DNA of 64,000 nucleotides from Arthrobacter agilis (GCF_002157505.1 NZ_NFSC01000031.1:434001-498000); one strand, 5' to 3'; shown: positions 9,476 through 18,856, numbered from the stretch's first letter. The notes: generated by a model from the sequence alone, not told the origin. Translations and numbers: made by a program.

Positions 9476-9481
9476 AGACTA
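9476..9481 (-). promoter_or_regulatory. -10 hexamer of a leaderless promoter for the MBL-fold gene
   Basis: On the minus strand TAGTCT is followed by GGGCCC and then ATG, a 6-nt gap. The intergenic space up to the Fur-family start also contains TTGACT at 9503-9508 on the plus strand, a possible -35 for that gene, but I cannot find a matching -10. Confidence 0.5.
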
Positions 9482-9548
9482 CCCGCGGCGGCGCTGATAA
9501 TCTTGACTTTGGTCCAGGGCCTCCGAGTGCCCGCGGAAAGGGTAGGAC

Positions 9549-10085
9549 ATGACGCCTGAGACGACATCCGAGGCAGTACCGACGGCAGTCTCCGAGTCGG
9601 TCCCGGTGTCGAGCCCGAACTCGGGCACCGAGTCGGGGCAGGAGTCGGGCCCGGAGTCGGGTGCGGAGCCGCAACCCGCCCGCAAGGAGCAGCGCGTCAC
9701 GCGCCAGCGGCGGGCCGTCAGCGCCGCCCTCGACGCACTGGCCGACTTCGTCAGCACGCAGGAACTCCACCGGGTGCTGCACGACCGCGGGGAATCGGTG
9801 TCCCTCGCCACCACCTACCGCATCCTCCAGTCCATGGCCGACGACGGCCTGGTGGACGTGCTGCGCAACGGTGACAACGAGGCGGTCTACCGCCGGTGCG
9901 CCGTCGAGCACCACCATCACCACCTGTTGTGCCGGAACTGCGGGAGGGCCGTGGAGATCGAGGCACCCGCCGTCGAGCAGTGGGCCGCGCGCATCGCCGC
10001 CGAGCACGGGTTCACCGATGCCGCCCATACCGTCGAGATCTACGGTGTCTGTCCGGACTGCGCGGCGCTCGCAGCGCGGTCCTGA
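9549..10085 (+). CDS. zur: Fur-family regulator, probably Zur
   Basis: 178-residue Fur-superfamily repressor. A winged-helix domain (about 48-110, with SLATTYRILQSMADDGLV as recognition region) is followed by a His-rich metal-binding and dimerisation domain: HHHHHLLCRNCG at 121-132 and CPDC at 168-171 give the four structural-zinc cysteines (128, 131, 168, 171). Zinc specificity is inferred from the neighbouring convergent znuBCA genes and the Zur-like palindrome in front of znuA. The first 45 residues are an odd Ser/Glu/Gly/Pro-rich extension encoded partly by three tandem 12-mers; no internal ATG offers an alternative start before the HTH, and GGAAAGGG precedes the ATG at 9549. Confidence 0.85.
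   Translation: MTPETTSEAVPTAVSESVPVSSPNSGTESGQESGPESGAEPQPARKEQRVTRQRRAVSAALDALADFVSTQELHRVLHDRGESVSLATTYRILQSMADDGLVDVLRNGDNEAVYRRCAVEHHHHHLLCRNCGRAVEIEAPAVEQWAARIAAEHGFTDAAHTVEIYGVCPDCAALAARS
9630..9665 (+). repeat. three tandem 12-mers in the zur coding region
   Basis: Three consecutive 12-mers, each beginning GAGTCGGG, encode (E/T)SGx-type repeats in the N-terminal extension. They keep the frame, so length could vary between strains without killing the gene. Confidence 0.85.
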
Positions 10086-10188
10086 CATCCCGCTCCGAAT
10101 ATCAGCAGGGCAACCCTTGCACTCCCTGCCGCCGCAGGGAAGCCCCCCCTTGGACGGCCGCGGGGCTGAGGACGCCGGTGCCGTCCAT

Positions 10189-10194
10189 TACGCT
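10189..10194 (+). promoter_or_regulatory. -10 hexamer of a leaderless promoter for the first marR gene
   Basis: TACGCT is separated by 6 nt from the GTG at 10201 and by 9 nt from the ATG at 10204. The constant 5-7 nt spacing elsewhere in the window favours GTG as the true start. Confidence 0.5.
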
Positions 10195-10200
10195 GGATGG

Positions 10201-10746
10201 GTGATGCCTTCCGACAGCTCCGCGCGCGCGGAGCCGAGCACGCTCGCAGCCGGATCCGGTACCGACCCCGAGGGCGCAGGTCGCCTCGACGGCCTGGTCG
10301 AGGCCGTGCGCTGCTACCGCAACGCGGAGAGCTCCATGCGCGGCAAGAGCCGCGATTCGATGCACCTGGGGAAGACGGACATGACGGCACTGCGCCTGAT
10401 GCTCCGCGCGGGGCAGGCAGGACGCCCACTCACCGCGGCCGCACTCGCACGCGAGCTCGAGATCTCCACCGCGGCCACCACCGTTCTGATCGACCGCCTC
10501 GAGAAGAGCGGCCACGCCGAGAGGCGCCGGAGCGGAACCGACGGACGCTCCATCGAGATCTGGCCCACGGCCGCCACGGACGACGAGGTGCGCTCCACCA
10601 TGGGAACGATGCACGAGCGGATGATGGAGATCGCCGGCGCCCTCTCGCCCGAAGAGAGCGACACCATCCGCCGTTTCCTCGACGGGCTGGGGAAGGCCAT
10701 GCTCGAACTGGACTTCCCGTTCCCGCAATCGCATCCCAAGGCCTGA
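10201..10746 (+). CDS. MarR-family transcriptional regulator (paralogue 1)
   Basis: 181-residue winged-helix regulator. After a variable 30-residue N-terminus come the MarR helices (LVEAVRCYRNAESSMRG), then LTAAALARELEISTAATTVL as HTH and DRLEKSGHAERRRSGTDGR as the wing with its Asp-Arg-Arg/Gly-Arg ending. GTG at 10201 is chosen because of the -10 position; ATG at 10204 would remove one residue only. It shares the order and many residues of its downstream neighbour, so the two look like a tandem duplication. Ligand and targets are unknown; the nearest candidates are zur, znu and each other. Confidence 0.88.
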   Translation: MMPSDSSARAEPSTLAAGSGTDPEGAGRLDGLVEAVRCYRNAESSMRGKSRDSMHLGKTDMTALRLMLRAGQAGRPLTAAALARELEISTAATTVLIDRLEKSGHAERRRSGTDGRSIEIWPTAATDDEVRSTMGTMHERMMEIAGALSPEESDTIRRFLDGLGKAMLELDFPFPQSHPKA

Positions 10747-10800
10747 GCCCCGTCCCGGGAAGCACGGGAAATACGCCGCTTACCTAGAGAGCTGAACTAC

Positions 10801-10815
10801 TAGATGGTCTAAACT
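10801..10815 (+). promoter_or_regulatory. promoter of the second marR gene: -10 hexamer overlapping a small inverted repeat
   Basis: TAAACT at 10810-10815 lies 6 nt before the ATG at 10822, again the leaderless geometry. Overlapping it, TAGATGGTCTA at 10801-10811 has 4-bp inverted arms (TAGA/TCTA), a possible but weak autoregulatory operator. Confidence 0.45.
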
Positions 10816-10821
10816 GTAGCC

Positions 10822-11361
10822 ATGAAACCTTCGGATGCACGGCAGGGAGCCGGCTACTGGTACCCGCCGCCCGAAGAAGGAACGGCCGGCAGGCCTGCGA
10901 CCGGGGTCGACGTCCTCAACGCGCTGAGGGCCTACCGCACGGTGGAGAGCGGACTGCGTCGAAGCCTCAGCCAGCGGCTGAACGTCAATGAGACGGACCT
11001 CGCCGCCCTCCGCTACCTCCTCGCCGTGTGGCAGCAGGACCAGGGAGCCAGCCCCAAGGAACTCGCACTCGCACTCGGCATCTCGAGCGCATCGACGACC
11101 CTCGTGATCGACCGCCTCGAGAGGGCCGGCTACATCCGCAGGCGCCGTCATCCCGTCGATCGGCGAGCCGTCATCCTCGAGCCCGGCGAGAAGGCCACCG
11201 AGGAGTTCCAGGCGGCCTTCGACATCGAGAAACGGGGGGTCCTGGCGGCGGCGGACCGCTTGACCAGCGAGGAGACGGAGACCATCACCCGCTTCCTGCG
11301 GAGCATGGAGCACGCCATCATCGACGCCGTCGGCCCGCCGGACCGCGTCCCCGGCTCCTAG
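10822..11361 (+). CDS. MarR-family transcriptional regulator (paralogue 2)
   Basis: 179-residue winged-helix regulator with the same layout as the gene 75 nt upstream: helical N-terminus (NALRAYRTVESGLRR), HTH (SPKELALALGISSASTTLVI) and wing (ERAGYIRRRRHPVDRRAV). It has its own -10 element, so it is probably transcribed separately. The last codons and stop lie in a 20-bp sequence that is repeated just downstream. It converges on znuB with 48 nt between stops. Function beyond DNA binding is unknown. Confidence 0.88.
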   Translation: MKPSDARQGAGYWYPPPEEGTAGRPATGVDVLNALRAYRTVESGLRRSLSQRLNVNETDLAALRYLLAVWQQDQGASPKELALALGISSASTTLVIDRLERAGYIRRRRHPVDRRAVILEPGEKATEEFQAAFDIEKRGVLAAADRLTSEETETITRFLRSMEHAIIDAVGPPDRVPGS

Positions 11362-11385
11362 CCGTCGGACCGCGTCCCGGCTCCT
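11339..11385 (+). repeat. near-perfect 20/21-bp direct repeat spanning the marR stop codon
   Basis: A segment starting CGGACCGCGTCC and ending GGCTCCT at 11339-11359 recurs at 11366-11385 with one C missing. Copy 1 encodes the MarR C-terminus; copy 2 lies just behind the stop. Confidence 0.85.
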
Positions 11386-11386
11386 G

Positions 11387-11428
11387 GTTCAGGAACCCGT
11401 CGGCACCGTTCAGGAACCCGTCGGCACC
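11387..11428. repeat. 21-bp perfect tandem duplication over the znuB stop codon
   Basis: A 21-mer beginning GTTCAGGAACCC occurs twice head to tail (11387-11407 and 11408-11428). The znuB stop (TGA on the minus strand, 11410-11412) is in the second copy, and the equivalent triplet is repeated downstream in the first copy. Confidence 0.95.
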
Positions 11429-12315
11429 GCGCGTCCCGCCGCCGGTTCGGGGATACCCGGATGCCGGGACCTCCGAGCGGATCGCCGCGAGCCGATGAAG
11501 CGGCACACGAGGTAGATCGCGAAGGAGATCGTGGTCACGTAGGGACTGATCGGGATGCGCCCCCCGAGCGCCAGCAGGATGCCGCCCACCACGGACGTGC
11601 AGGCGAACACCACGCTGAGCAGGACGGCGGGACCGGGCGCCGAGGTGACCTTTAGTGCCGCGGCGGCCGGCGTGATGAGGAGCGCGAGGACCAGGAGCGC
11701 TCCGACGACCTGGATGGACAGCGCCACCGAGATCCCCAGCAGCACCATGAAGAGGATCGAGAGTCCCCGCACGGGAACCCCGCGTGCCTCCGCGAGGTCG
11801 GCGTCGGCACTTGCGAAGGTCAGGGGTCGCCAGATCGCGGCCAGTGCGAGGATGACGACGACGGCGCACCCGACGAGCAGGTTGAGCTGCACGTCGTCGA
11901 CCGAGACGATCTGCCCGGTGAGCAGGCCGAACTTGTTGGCGGCGCGGCCCTCGTACAGGGCGAGGAACAGGATCCCCAGGCCGAGGCCGAAGGGCATGAC
12001 GACACCGATGATGGAGTTCCTGTCGCGTGCCCGGATCCCCATCAGCCCGAGGACGAGCGCGGCGAGGACGGACCCGACGAGCGAACCGGCGACCACGTTG
12101 GCTCCTGCCAGGAGCGCGAAGGCCGCACCGGCGAAGGAGAGTTCGGCGATGCCGTGGACCGCGAAGGCGAGGTCGCGCATCATCACGAACATCCCGATGA
12201 GTCCCCCGAGCAGCCCCAGGACGGCTCCGGCGATCAGCGAGTTCCGGACGAGGGGCAGCAGCTGCGCGTAGTTGTCGAAGGTGAAGATGGCGCTGAAGAT
12301 CTCCTGGAAGTCCAT
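11410..12315 (-). CDS. znuB: zinc ABC transporter permease ZnuB
   Basis: 301-residue polytopic membrane protein of the ABC-3 family, with about eight hydrophobic segments between residues 20 and 270 and the family pattern around RDLAFAVHGIAELSFAGAA and GVVMPFGLGLGILFLA. It would form the channel for zinc uptake with ZnuC and ZnuA. It starts at the ATG at 12315, 3 nt after the znuC stop, so it is clearly co-transcribed. The C-terminal 25 residues are a charged, Pro-rich cytoplasmic tail whose DNA ends in a 21-bp tandem duplication. Confidence 0.92.
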   Translation of the reverse strand: MDFQEIFSAIFTFDNYAQLLPLVRNSLIAGAVLGLLGGLIGMFVMMRDLAFAVHGIAELSFAGAAFALLAGANVVAGSLVGSVLAALVLGLMGIRARDRNSIIGVVMPFGLGLGILFLALYEGRAANKFGLLTGQIVSVDDVQLNLLVGCAVVVILALAAIWRPLTFASADADLAEARGVPVRGLSILFMVLLGISVALSIQVVGALLVLALLITPAAAALKVTSAPGPAVLLSVVFACTSVVGGILLALGGRIPISPYVTTISFAIYLVCRFIGSRRSARRSRHPGIPEPAAGRAVPTGS

Positions 12316-12318
12316 GGC

Positions 12319-13155
12319 CTAGGCGCTCTCGTGGTGGTGGGTGGTGGCGTCGGGCAGTCCGACGACGACGATCCGGCCGTTGCTGTGCAGGACCTCGACG
12401 GGACTGTCGTAGAGATCGGAGAGCACCTCGCTGGTCATGACCTCGGCGGGCGAACCGACGCGGAACCTGCCGTCCGCGAGGTAGAGCACGCGGTCCACGT
12501 AGTCGATCACGGGATTGATCTCGTGGGTCACGAACACCACGGCGCTGTTCTTCTCGCGGCGCTGCCGGTTGATGAGCGCGCTGACCGCCTGCTGGTGGTT
12601 CAGGTCCAGCGACAGCAGGGGCTCGTCGCACAGGAGCACCGCCGGGTCGGTGGCGAGTGCCTGGGCCGCGCGCAGCCGCTGCTGCTCGCCGCCCGACAGG
12701 AGCCCGACGGGGGCGTCCGCGTAAGACTCGGCGCCGACGTCGCGCAGCAGTCTGTGCACCTTCTCGTCGTAGTGGCGGTTCCGTATCCTCAGGCCCCACC
12801 GGTGGCCGTCGATGCCGAGGCCCACGAGGTCCCGGGCCCTGAGCGGGGTCTCGGGCGGGAAGGACTTCTGCTGCGGGATGTAGCCGAGGTTCCGGCTGCC
12901 GCGGGTGATGGGCCGGCCGGCGATGGTCGCCGTGCCGGTGTCGAGCGGCTGCAGGCCCAGGAGCACCTTCAGGAAACTCGTCTTCCCCGACCCGTTGGGG
13001 CCGAGCACGGCGAAGAATTCACCGGGCAGGATGTCGAGGTCGAGTCCCTCCCACAGCGTCCGGTCGCCGAAGGAGAGCGCCGCGCCGCGCAGGCTGATCG
13101 CCGGCGTTCCGCCTGCCCCGTCCGGGGAGGCCTGGCGTGGCATCGTCGAGGTCAT
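12319..13155 (-). CDS. znuC: zinc ABC transporter ATPase ZnuC
   Basis: 278-residue ABC ATPase. Walker A GPNGSGKTS, the Q-loop (GYIPQQKSF), the signature LLSGGEQQR, Walker B VLLCDEP and the H-loop VFVTHE are all present, so it should be active. It powers ZnuB at the cytoplasmic face. The C-terminus ends TTHHHESA, a small His cluster often seen in zinc-handling proteins. It lies between znuA (84 nt upstream) and znuB (3 nt downstream). Confidence 0.93.
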   Translation of the reverse strand: MTSTMPRQASPDGAGGTPAISLRGAALSFGDRTLWEGLDLDILPGEFFAVLGPNGSGKTSFLKVLLGLQPLDTGTATIAGRPITRGSRNLGYIPQQKSFPPETPLRARDLVGLGIDGHRWGLRIRNRHYDEKVHRLLRDVGAESYADAPVGLLSGGEQQRLRAAQALATDPAVLLCDEPLLSLDLNHQQAVSALINRQRREKNSAVVFVTHEINPVIDYVDRVLYLADGRFRVGSPAEVMTSEVLSDLYDSPVEVLHSNGRIVVVGLPDATTHHHESA

Positions 13156-13239
13156 GCGGTGCGGCTTCCAGTCTGTCGGGGTTCAGGTGAGCGTGCCGGG
13201 GAAGTGCAGGGTGGTGCAGCGTCGCGGACCACCCGGTCC

Positions 13240-14244
13240 TCAGGAGGCGAGGGCGGCCGCGATGCTCTCCGTGTTGGCGGTCATCCAGGAGACGTAGTCC
13301 TCGCCCTCGGGCAGTGTCTCGGTGAAGTCGAGGACGGGGAGGCCTGCATCGTCGGCCGCGGAGCGTACCGCTTCCGTCTGCGATCCTTCGGTCTGCCCAT
13401 TGTAGGCAAGGAAGGCGAGGGTCCCGCCGGACACGAGCGTCTTCATCTCCTGGAGCACCGCGACGGGGACATCCGTCTCCTCCTCGATGGCCTCGCTGAA
13501 TTCTTCCGGCGTCACGTTCTCGAGGCCCGCAGCCTCCAGGAGGTAGACGGGGACCGGCTCGGTCACGGCGACCTCGCCCCCGGATCCGTCCGAGGCGAGG
13601 GCTGCGAGCCGGTCCTGGATCGGCTGGAGCTGCGCGGCGAAGGCCTCCGCCCGTTCCCGGTACGCTTCGGCGTTGTCCCCGTCCAGCCGGCCGAGCTCCT
13701 CGGCGATGGCGTCGGCGAGCTCCACCATCGCAGGAAGGTCGTACCAGACGTGCTCGTTGAACGTCCCGTGGTGGTGGTCGTCCTCGCCGGCCGAGTGCTC
13801 CTCGGCATCGGCAGAAGCACCGGCAGAGGCGCCGTCAGAGGCGTGGTCGGTATCCTCACTCTCCTCGAGACCGGACAGCTCGACGGCGCTGAGCACCGTC
13901 TCCACGCCCGTCTCGTCGGCGAGCCTGCCGAGGAATGCGTCGTACCCTCCGCCGTTCTCGATCACGAGGTCGGCCTCGGACACCGACAGCTTGTCCTGCA
14001 CGGTCGGCTCATAGGAGTGCGGGTCCTGGCTGAGGCTGGTCACGATGGCCGTCACCTCGACGTCGTCCCCTCCGACGGCTGCGGCGATGTCCCCGTACAC
14101 GTTCGTGGGGGTCACGATCGTGAGCACACCGTCCCCGGCACCTGAGGGCCCTGCGGCCCCGGAACCGCCGTCCCCGCACGCGGCAAGGCTGAGGGCAGAG
14201 ACCGCCAGGAGGGCGGGCGCGGCGAGACGGCGGGAAAGGGGCAT
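13240..14244 (-). CDS. znuA: zinc-binding lipoprotein ZnuA (substrate-binding protein)
   Basis: 334-residue cluster A-I solute-binding protein with a lipoprotein signal peptide (lipobox LAAC at about 19-22, then a Gly/Ser linker). Metal ligands fit DPHSYEPT and NEHVWYD. Between the domains lies an acidic and His-containing loop (DHASDG ... HSAGEDDHHHG) typical of zinc rather than manganese proteins. Where many ZnuA proteins have a third His, this one reads VTEPVPVY, so a Glu may take that place. It is the first gene of znuA-znuC-znuB, starts at the ATG at 14244, and sits directly behind a long palindrome that looks like a Zur operator. Confidence 0.9.
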   Translation of the reverse strand: MPLSRRLAAPALLAVSALSLAACGDGGSGAAGPSGAGDGVLTIVTPTNVYGDIAAAVGGDDVEVTAIVTSLSQDPHSYEPTVQDKLSVSEADLVIENGGGYDAFLGRLADETGVETVLSAVELSGLEESEDTDHASDGASAGASADAEEHSAGEDDHHHGTFNEHVWYDLPAMVELADAIAEELGRLDGDNAEAYRERAEAFAAQLQPIQDRLAALASDGSGGEVAVTEPVPVYLLEAAGLENVTPEEFSEAIEEETDVPVAVLQEMKTLVSGGTLAFLAYNGQTEGSQTEAVRSAADDAGLPVLDFTETLPEGEDYVSWMTANTESIAAALAS

Positions 14245-14250
14245 CGGGAC

Positions 14251-14292
14251 CTCGATCAGACTAATGAGAACAATTTACGTTAGTGGATCGAG
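14251..14292. promoter_or_regulatory. palindromic operator upstream of znuA, candidate Zur box
   Basis: Outer arms CTCGATC (14251-14257) and GATCGAG (14286-14292) and inner arms ACTAA (14260-14264) and TTAGT (14280-14284) are exact inverted repeats. The core TGAGAACAATTTACG (14265-14279) matches roughly two thirds of the TGAAAAT-ATTTTCA-type boxes I know for actinobacterial Zur. It ends 7 nt before the znuA start, where a bound repressor would block transcription. Confidence 0.65.
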
Positions 14293-14341
14293 CATAGCCC
14301 AGACGCGAATGGTTCGCATCTCTCCCGCGTGGAGCCGGTCC

Positions 14342-15430
14342 TCAGGCGACGGGTGTCTCCGTCCCGTTGACGCCCTCTCCCGTCCGCCGGGCACCCTGGT
14401 TCTGCGTCGCGTCACGGATCTCGCCGACGAGCTGCTCGATCACGTCCTCCAGGAAGAGCACGCCCCGGGTGGAGCCGTCCGGTCCGAGGACACGCGCCAG
14501 GTGCGAGCCCGTCCGCTGCATCACGGTGAGGGCGTCCTCGATCTCGTCATGGAGCGACAGGTTCGCGAGCGTGCGGACCTTGTTCTCCGTGATGGGCCTG
14601 CGATACATCGCCTGGGGCATCGACATGATGTCCTTCAGGTGCATGTAGCCGGTGAGGTTGCCGTGATCGTCCACCATCACAAAGCGGGAGAAGCCGGTGC
14701 GTCCCACCGCGCGCTCGAAATCCTCGGGAGTCGCGTCGGTACGCACGGTGACGAGCTCGCCGAGGGGAACCATCGTGGTCTCGGCGGTCTGGCCGGAGAA
14801 TTCGAGCGCACTGGTGATGAGCCCGGCCTCGTCGTCGACCAGGCCGCTCTTCGTGGACTCCTCGACGATGGACTGCACCTCCTCGAGCGTGTAGGTCGAG
14901 GAGACCTCGTCCTTCGGCTCCACCCGGAGGGCACGCAGGATGTGGTTCGCGGACCAGTTGAGCGACGAGATCACGGGGTGGACGACGCGCGCGATCAGGA
15001 CGAGCGGCGGAGCCAGGAGCAGCGCCGCCTTGTCGGCGACGGAGACCGAGATGTTCTTCGGCACCATCTCGCCGAAGGTCACATGGAGGAACGTGACCAG
15101 CATCAGGGCCAGGCCGAAGGCGACGCCGTCCGCCAGACCCTCGGGCACCCCGACGGCTTCGAACGGGACGACGAACAGGTGGTGGATCGCCGGTTCGGCG
15201 ACCTGCAGGATCAGGAGCGAACACACCGTGATGCCCAGCTGGGAGCAGGCGAGCATGAGGGACACGTGCTCCATGGCCCAGATCGTGGTCCTCGCGCGCT
15301 TCGAGCCGGCATCGGCGAGCGGTTCGATCTGGCTGCGGCGTGCGGACATGACCGCGAACTCGGCCCCGACGAAGAAGGCGTTGCCCATCAGGAGGATCAC
15401 GAGCCAGAGGATTCCTGCCCAGTCGCTCAT
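14342..15430 (-). CDS. CNNM/CBS-domain membrane protein (HlyC/CorC type), second of a pair
   Basis: 362-residue membrane protein. Residues 1-190 form a CNNM (DUF21) transmembrane domain with typical GNAFFVGAEFAVMSARRSQIE and GEMVPKNISV motifs; residues about 205-335 are a CBS pair. It lacks the C-terminal CorC_HlyC domain present in its upstream partner. Family members are linked to magnesium or other divalent cation extrusion and homeostasis. Its ATG overlaps the partner's stop by 4 nt, so translation is coupled and the two may form a heteromer. Confidence 0.9.
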   Translation of the reverse strand: MSDWAGILWLVILLMGNAFFVGAEFAVMSARRSQIEPLADAGSKRARTTIWAMEHVSLMLACSQLGITVCSLLILQVAEPAIHHLFVVPFEAVGVPEGLADGVAFGLALMLVTFLHVTFGEMVPKNISVSVADKAALLLAPPLVLIARVVHPVISSLNWSANHILRALRVEPKDEVSSTYTLEEVQSIVEESTKSGLVDDEAGLITSALEFSGQTAETTMVPLGELVTVRTDATPEDFERAVGRTGFSRFVMVDDHGNLTGYMHLKDIMSMPQAMYRRPITENKVRTLANLSLHDEIEDALTVMQRTGSHLARVLGPDGSTRGVLFLEDVIEQLVGEIRDATQNQGARRTGEGVNGTETPVA

Positions 15431-16881
15431 CGGTCGTCCTTCCGTACTGCCGCAGTGCTGCCGGCGAGGGCGGGCCGCGCCGCGTCATGGGTGCGGGCGC
15501 TCAGTGCGACCGACTGGTGTTCGGGGACGACGGCGCTGTCGGCTGCCACCCCGTCCGGGCTCTCCACATGATGGTCCCCGGCGGGCTGCGGTGCCGGCCG
15601 GAACTGGACGCGGTCGATGCGGCGCCCGTCCATGCGCTCGACGGTGAGGGTGCCCGCCGGGAGCTCGACCCGGTCGCCCGGTGCCGCGACACGGCCGAGT
15701 TCGGCCATGATGAACCCCGCGACGGTCTCGTAGCCGGCTTCATCCGGCACCACGAGTCCCGGGATCTGCACCGTGACCTCGTCGGGGCGCATGAGGCCCG
15801 GGAAGAACCAGTCTCCCGTGGCGCTCTGCAGCACGCCCGGCTTCAGCTTGTCATGCTCGTCCTTGACCTCGCCGACGATCTCCTCGACCAGGTCCTCGAG
15901 CGTGGCGACACCGGCGGTGCCCCCGTATTCGTCGAGCACGACGGCGAGCTGGAGGTTCGCCTCACGGAGCTCGCGGAGGAGGGAGTCGAGGTGCACGGTC
16001 TCGGGGACGCGCAGGACGTCGGTCATGATGGTGCCGGCGGGCAGCTCCGCGCGCTTGTGGCGGGGAACCGCGACGGCCTTCTTGACATGGACGACTCCGC
16101 GGATGTCATCGGCGGAGTCCCCGATGAGCGGGAACCGCGAGTAGCCGGTGCGCCGTGCGGCCTCGACGACGTCGGCCACGGTCTGGTCGGAGTCGATGAC
16201 CTCCATGCGGATACGCGGCGTCATGACGTCGGCGGCCGTCCGCTCCGAGAAGCTGAACGTCCGTGCGAGGAAGGTGGCCGTGCCCTGGTCGAGCGTGCCC
16301 ATCTCGGCGGACCGGCGCACGAGCGACGAGAGCTCCGACGGCGTCCTCGCTCCCGAGATCTCCTCCTTGGCCTCGAGGCCGAAGACGTTGAGGATGCGGT
16401 TCGAGAAACCGTTGAGCACGATGATGGCCGGCTTGAAGACGGCCGTGAACACCAGCTGCGGGCGGGCCAGCGCCTTGCCGACCCGGAAGGGCAGTGAGAT
16501 GGAGAGGTTCTTGGGAACGAGTTCGCCGAGGAGCATCGACAGCAGTGTCGCCAGGGCCATCGCGATGATGAGGGACGTCGAGGCCACCAGCGCTTCCGAC
16601 AGGCCGAGCGCGCCCAGGGGCGTTTCGAGGAGCCGCCCGACGGACGGTTCCATCACGTAGCCCGTGAGCAGCGTGGTGAGCGTGATACCCAGCTGGCAGC
16701 TCGAGAGCTGCGTGGACAGCGACTTCAGGCACCGCAGCAGTGGCTCGGCCTTCGTGTCACCGTCGTCGACGGCGCGCTGGACATAGGTCTGGTCGAGCGC
16801 GACGAGCGCGAACTCGACGGCCACGAAGAACCCCGTCCCGAGGACGAGGAGGAGGCCGACGGCCAGATAGATCCATTCCAC
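15427..16881 (-). CDS. CNNM/CBS/CorC_HlyC membrane protein, first of a pair
   Basis: 484-residue protein with a CNNM domain (about 1-195; GTGFFVAVEFALVALDQTYVQ, GELVPKNLSI), a CBS pair (about 210-335; MTPRIRMEVIDSD, LDEYGGTAGV) and a CorC_HlyC C-terminal domain (about 350-430), followed by a disordered tail. Full-length architecture of bacterial CorB/CorC-type transporters, which are implicated in Mg2+ export in the plasma membrane. GAGGAGGGG lies about 12 nt before the ATG at 16881. A short open frame ends just upstream. Confidence 0.92.
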   Translation of the reverse strand: MEWIYLAVGLLLVLGTGFFVAVEFALVALDQTYVQRAVDDGDTKAEPLLRCLKSLSTQLSSCQLGITLTTLLTGYVMEPSVGRLLETPLGALGLSEALVASTSLIIAMALATLLSMLLGELVPKNLSISLPFRVGKALARPQLVFTAVFKPAIIVLNGFSNRILNVFGLEAKEEISGARTPSELSSLVRRSAEMGTLDQGTATFLARTFSFSERTAADVMTPRIRMEVIDSDQTVADVVEAARRTGYSRFPLIGDSADDIRGVVHVKKAVAVPRHKRAELPAGTIMTDVLRVPETVHLDSLLRELREANLQLAVVLDEYGGTAGVATLEDLVEEIVGEVKDEHDKLKPGVLQSATGDWFFPGLMRPDEVTVQIPGLVVPDEAGYETVAGFIMAELGRVAAPGDRVELPAGTLTVERMDGRRIDRVQFRPAPQPAGDHHVESPDGVAADSAVVPEHQSVALSARTHDAARPALAGSTAAVRKDDR

Positions 16882-16883
16882 CG

Positions 16884-17081
16884 CTACATCCCCTCCTCGA
16901 TCACGCCGGGTCGGGAATGCAGCGGTCCGCGTCTGAGGGGGTCCGCGGCGTCGGACTGGAGGGGCGCTGCGCCCTGGTCGGAACCGGCGTCGGCCGGGCG
17001 TCCCGCAGTGGGCTCGGGCAGCGGATGGGCAAGAGAGGAGGGTATGCCGGCGTCGAGCCGGCCCCTAGAAGGACTGTCCAT
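16884..17081 (-). CDS. possible 65-residue leader ORF ahead of the CNNM pair
   Basis: An open frame begins with ATG at 17081 behind a TAAACT -10 (gap 9 nt) and ends two nt before the CNNM start, with that gene's ribosome-binding site inside its last codons. Third codon positions are G/C-rich but less so than in neighbouring genes. No motif or hydrophobic segment is visible. It may be a translated leader that couples to the CNNM gene, or merely 5' untranslated sequence; I cannot decide. Confidence 0.25.
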   Translation of the reverse strand: MDSPSRGRLDAGIPSSLAHPLPEPTAGRPADAGSDQGAAPLQSDAADPLRRGPLHSRPGVIEEGM

Positions 17082-17090
17082 AAGGAGATC

Positions 17091-17096
17091 AGTTTA
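17091..17096 (-). promoter_or_regulatory. -10 hexamer for the CNNM operon
   Basis: TAAACT on the minus strand about 210 nt before the CNNM start. It lies 65 nt before the end of the guaB1 gene (also minus strand), so the operon need not depend on guaB1 transcription. Confidence 0.4.
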
Positions 17097-17160
17097 CCGG
17101 CTCGGGCGCCGCCCGCCACACGCATTTCGTCGCTGTACGCCGACCGCGTACAGCCGGCCG

Positions 17161-18834
<1,674 letters not shown>

Positions 18835-18856
18835 TTACGGAAGAGGCGTATACCAA

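Noticed and set aside
12154-14145. Long plus-strand frame opposite znuB-znuC-znuA
   Set aside because: Composition is His/Gly/Arg-rich shadow sequence; the minus strand codes for three recognisable zinc-transport proteins.
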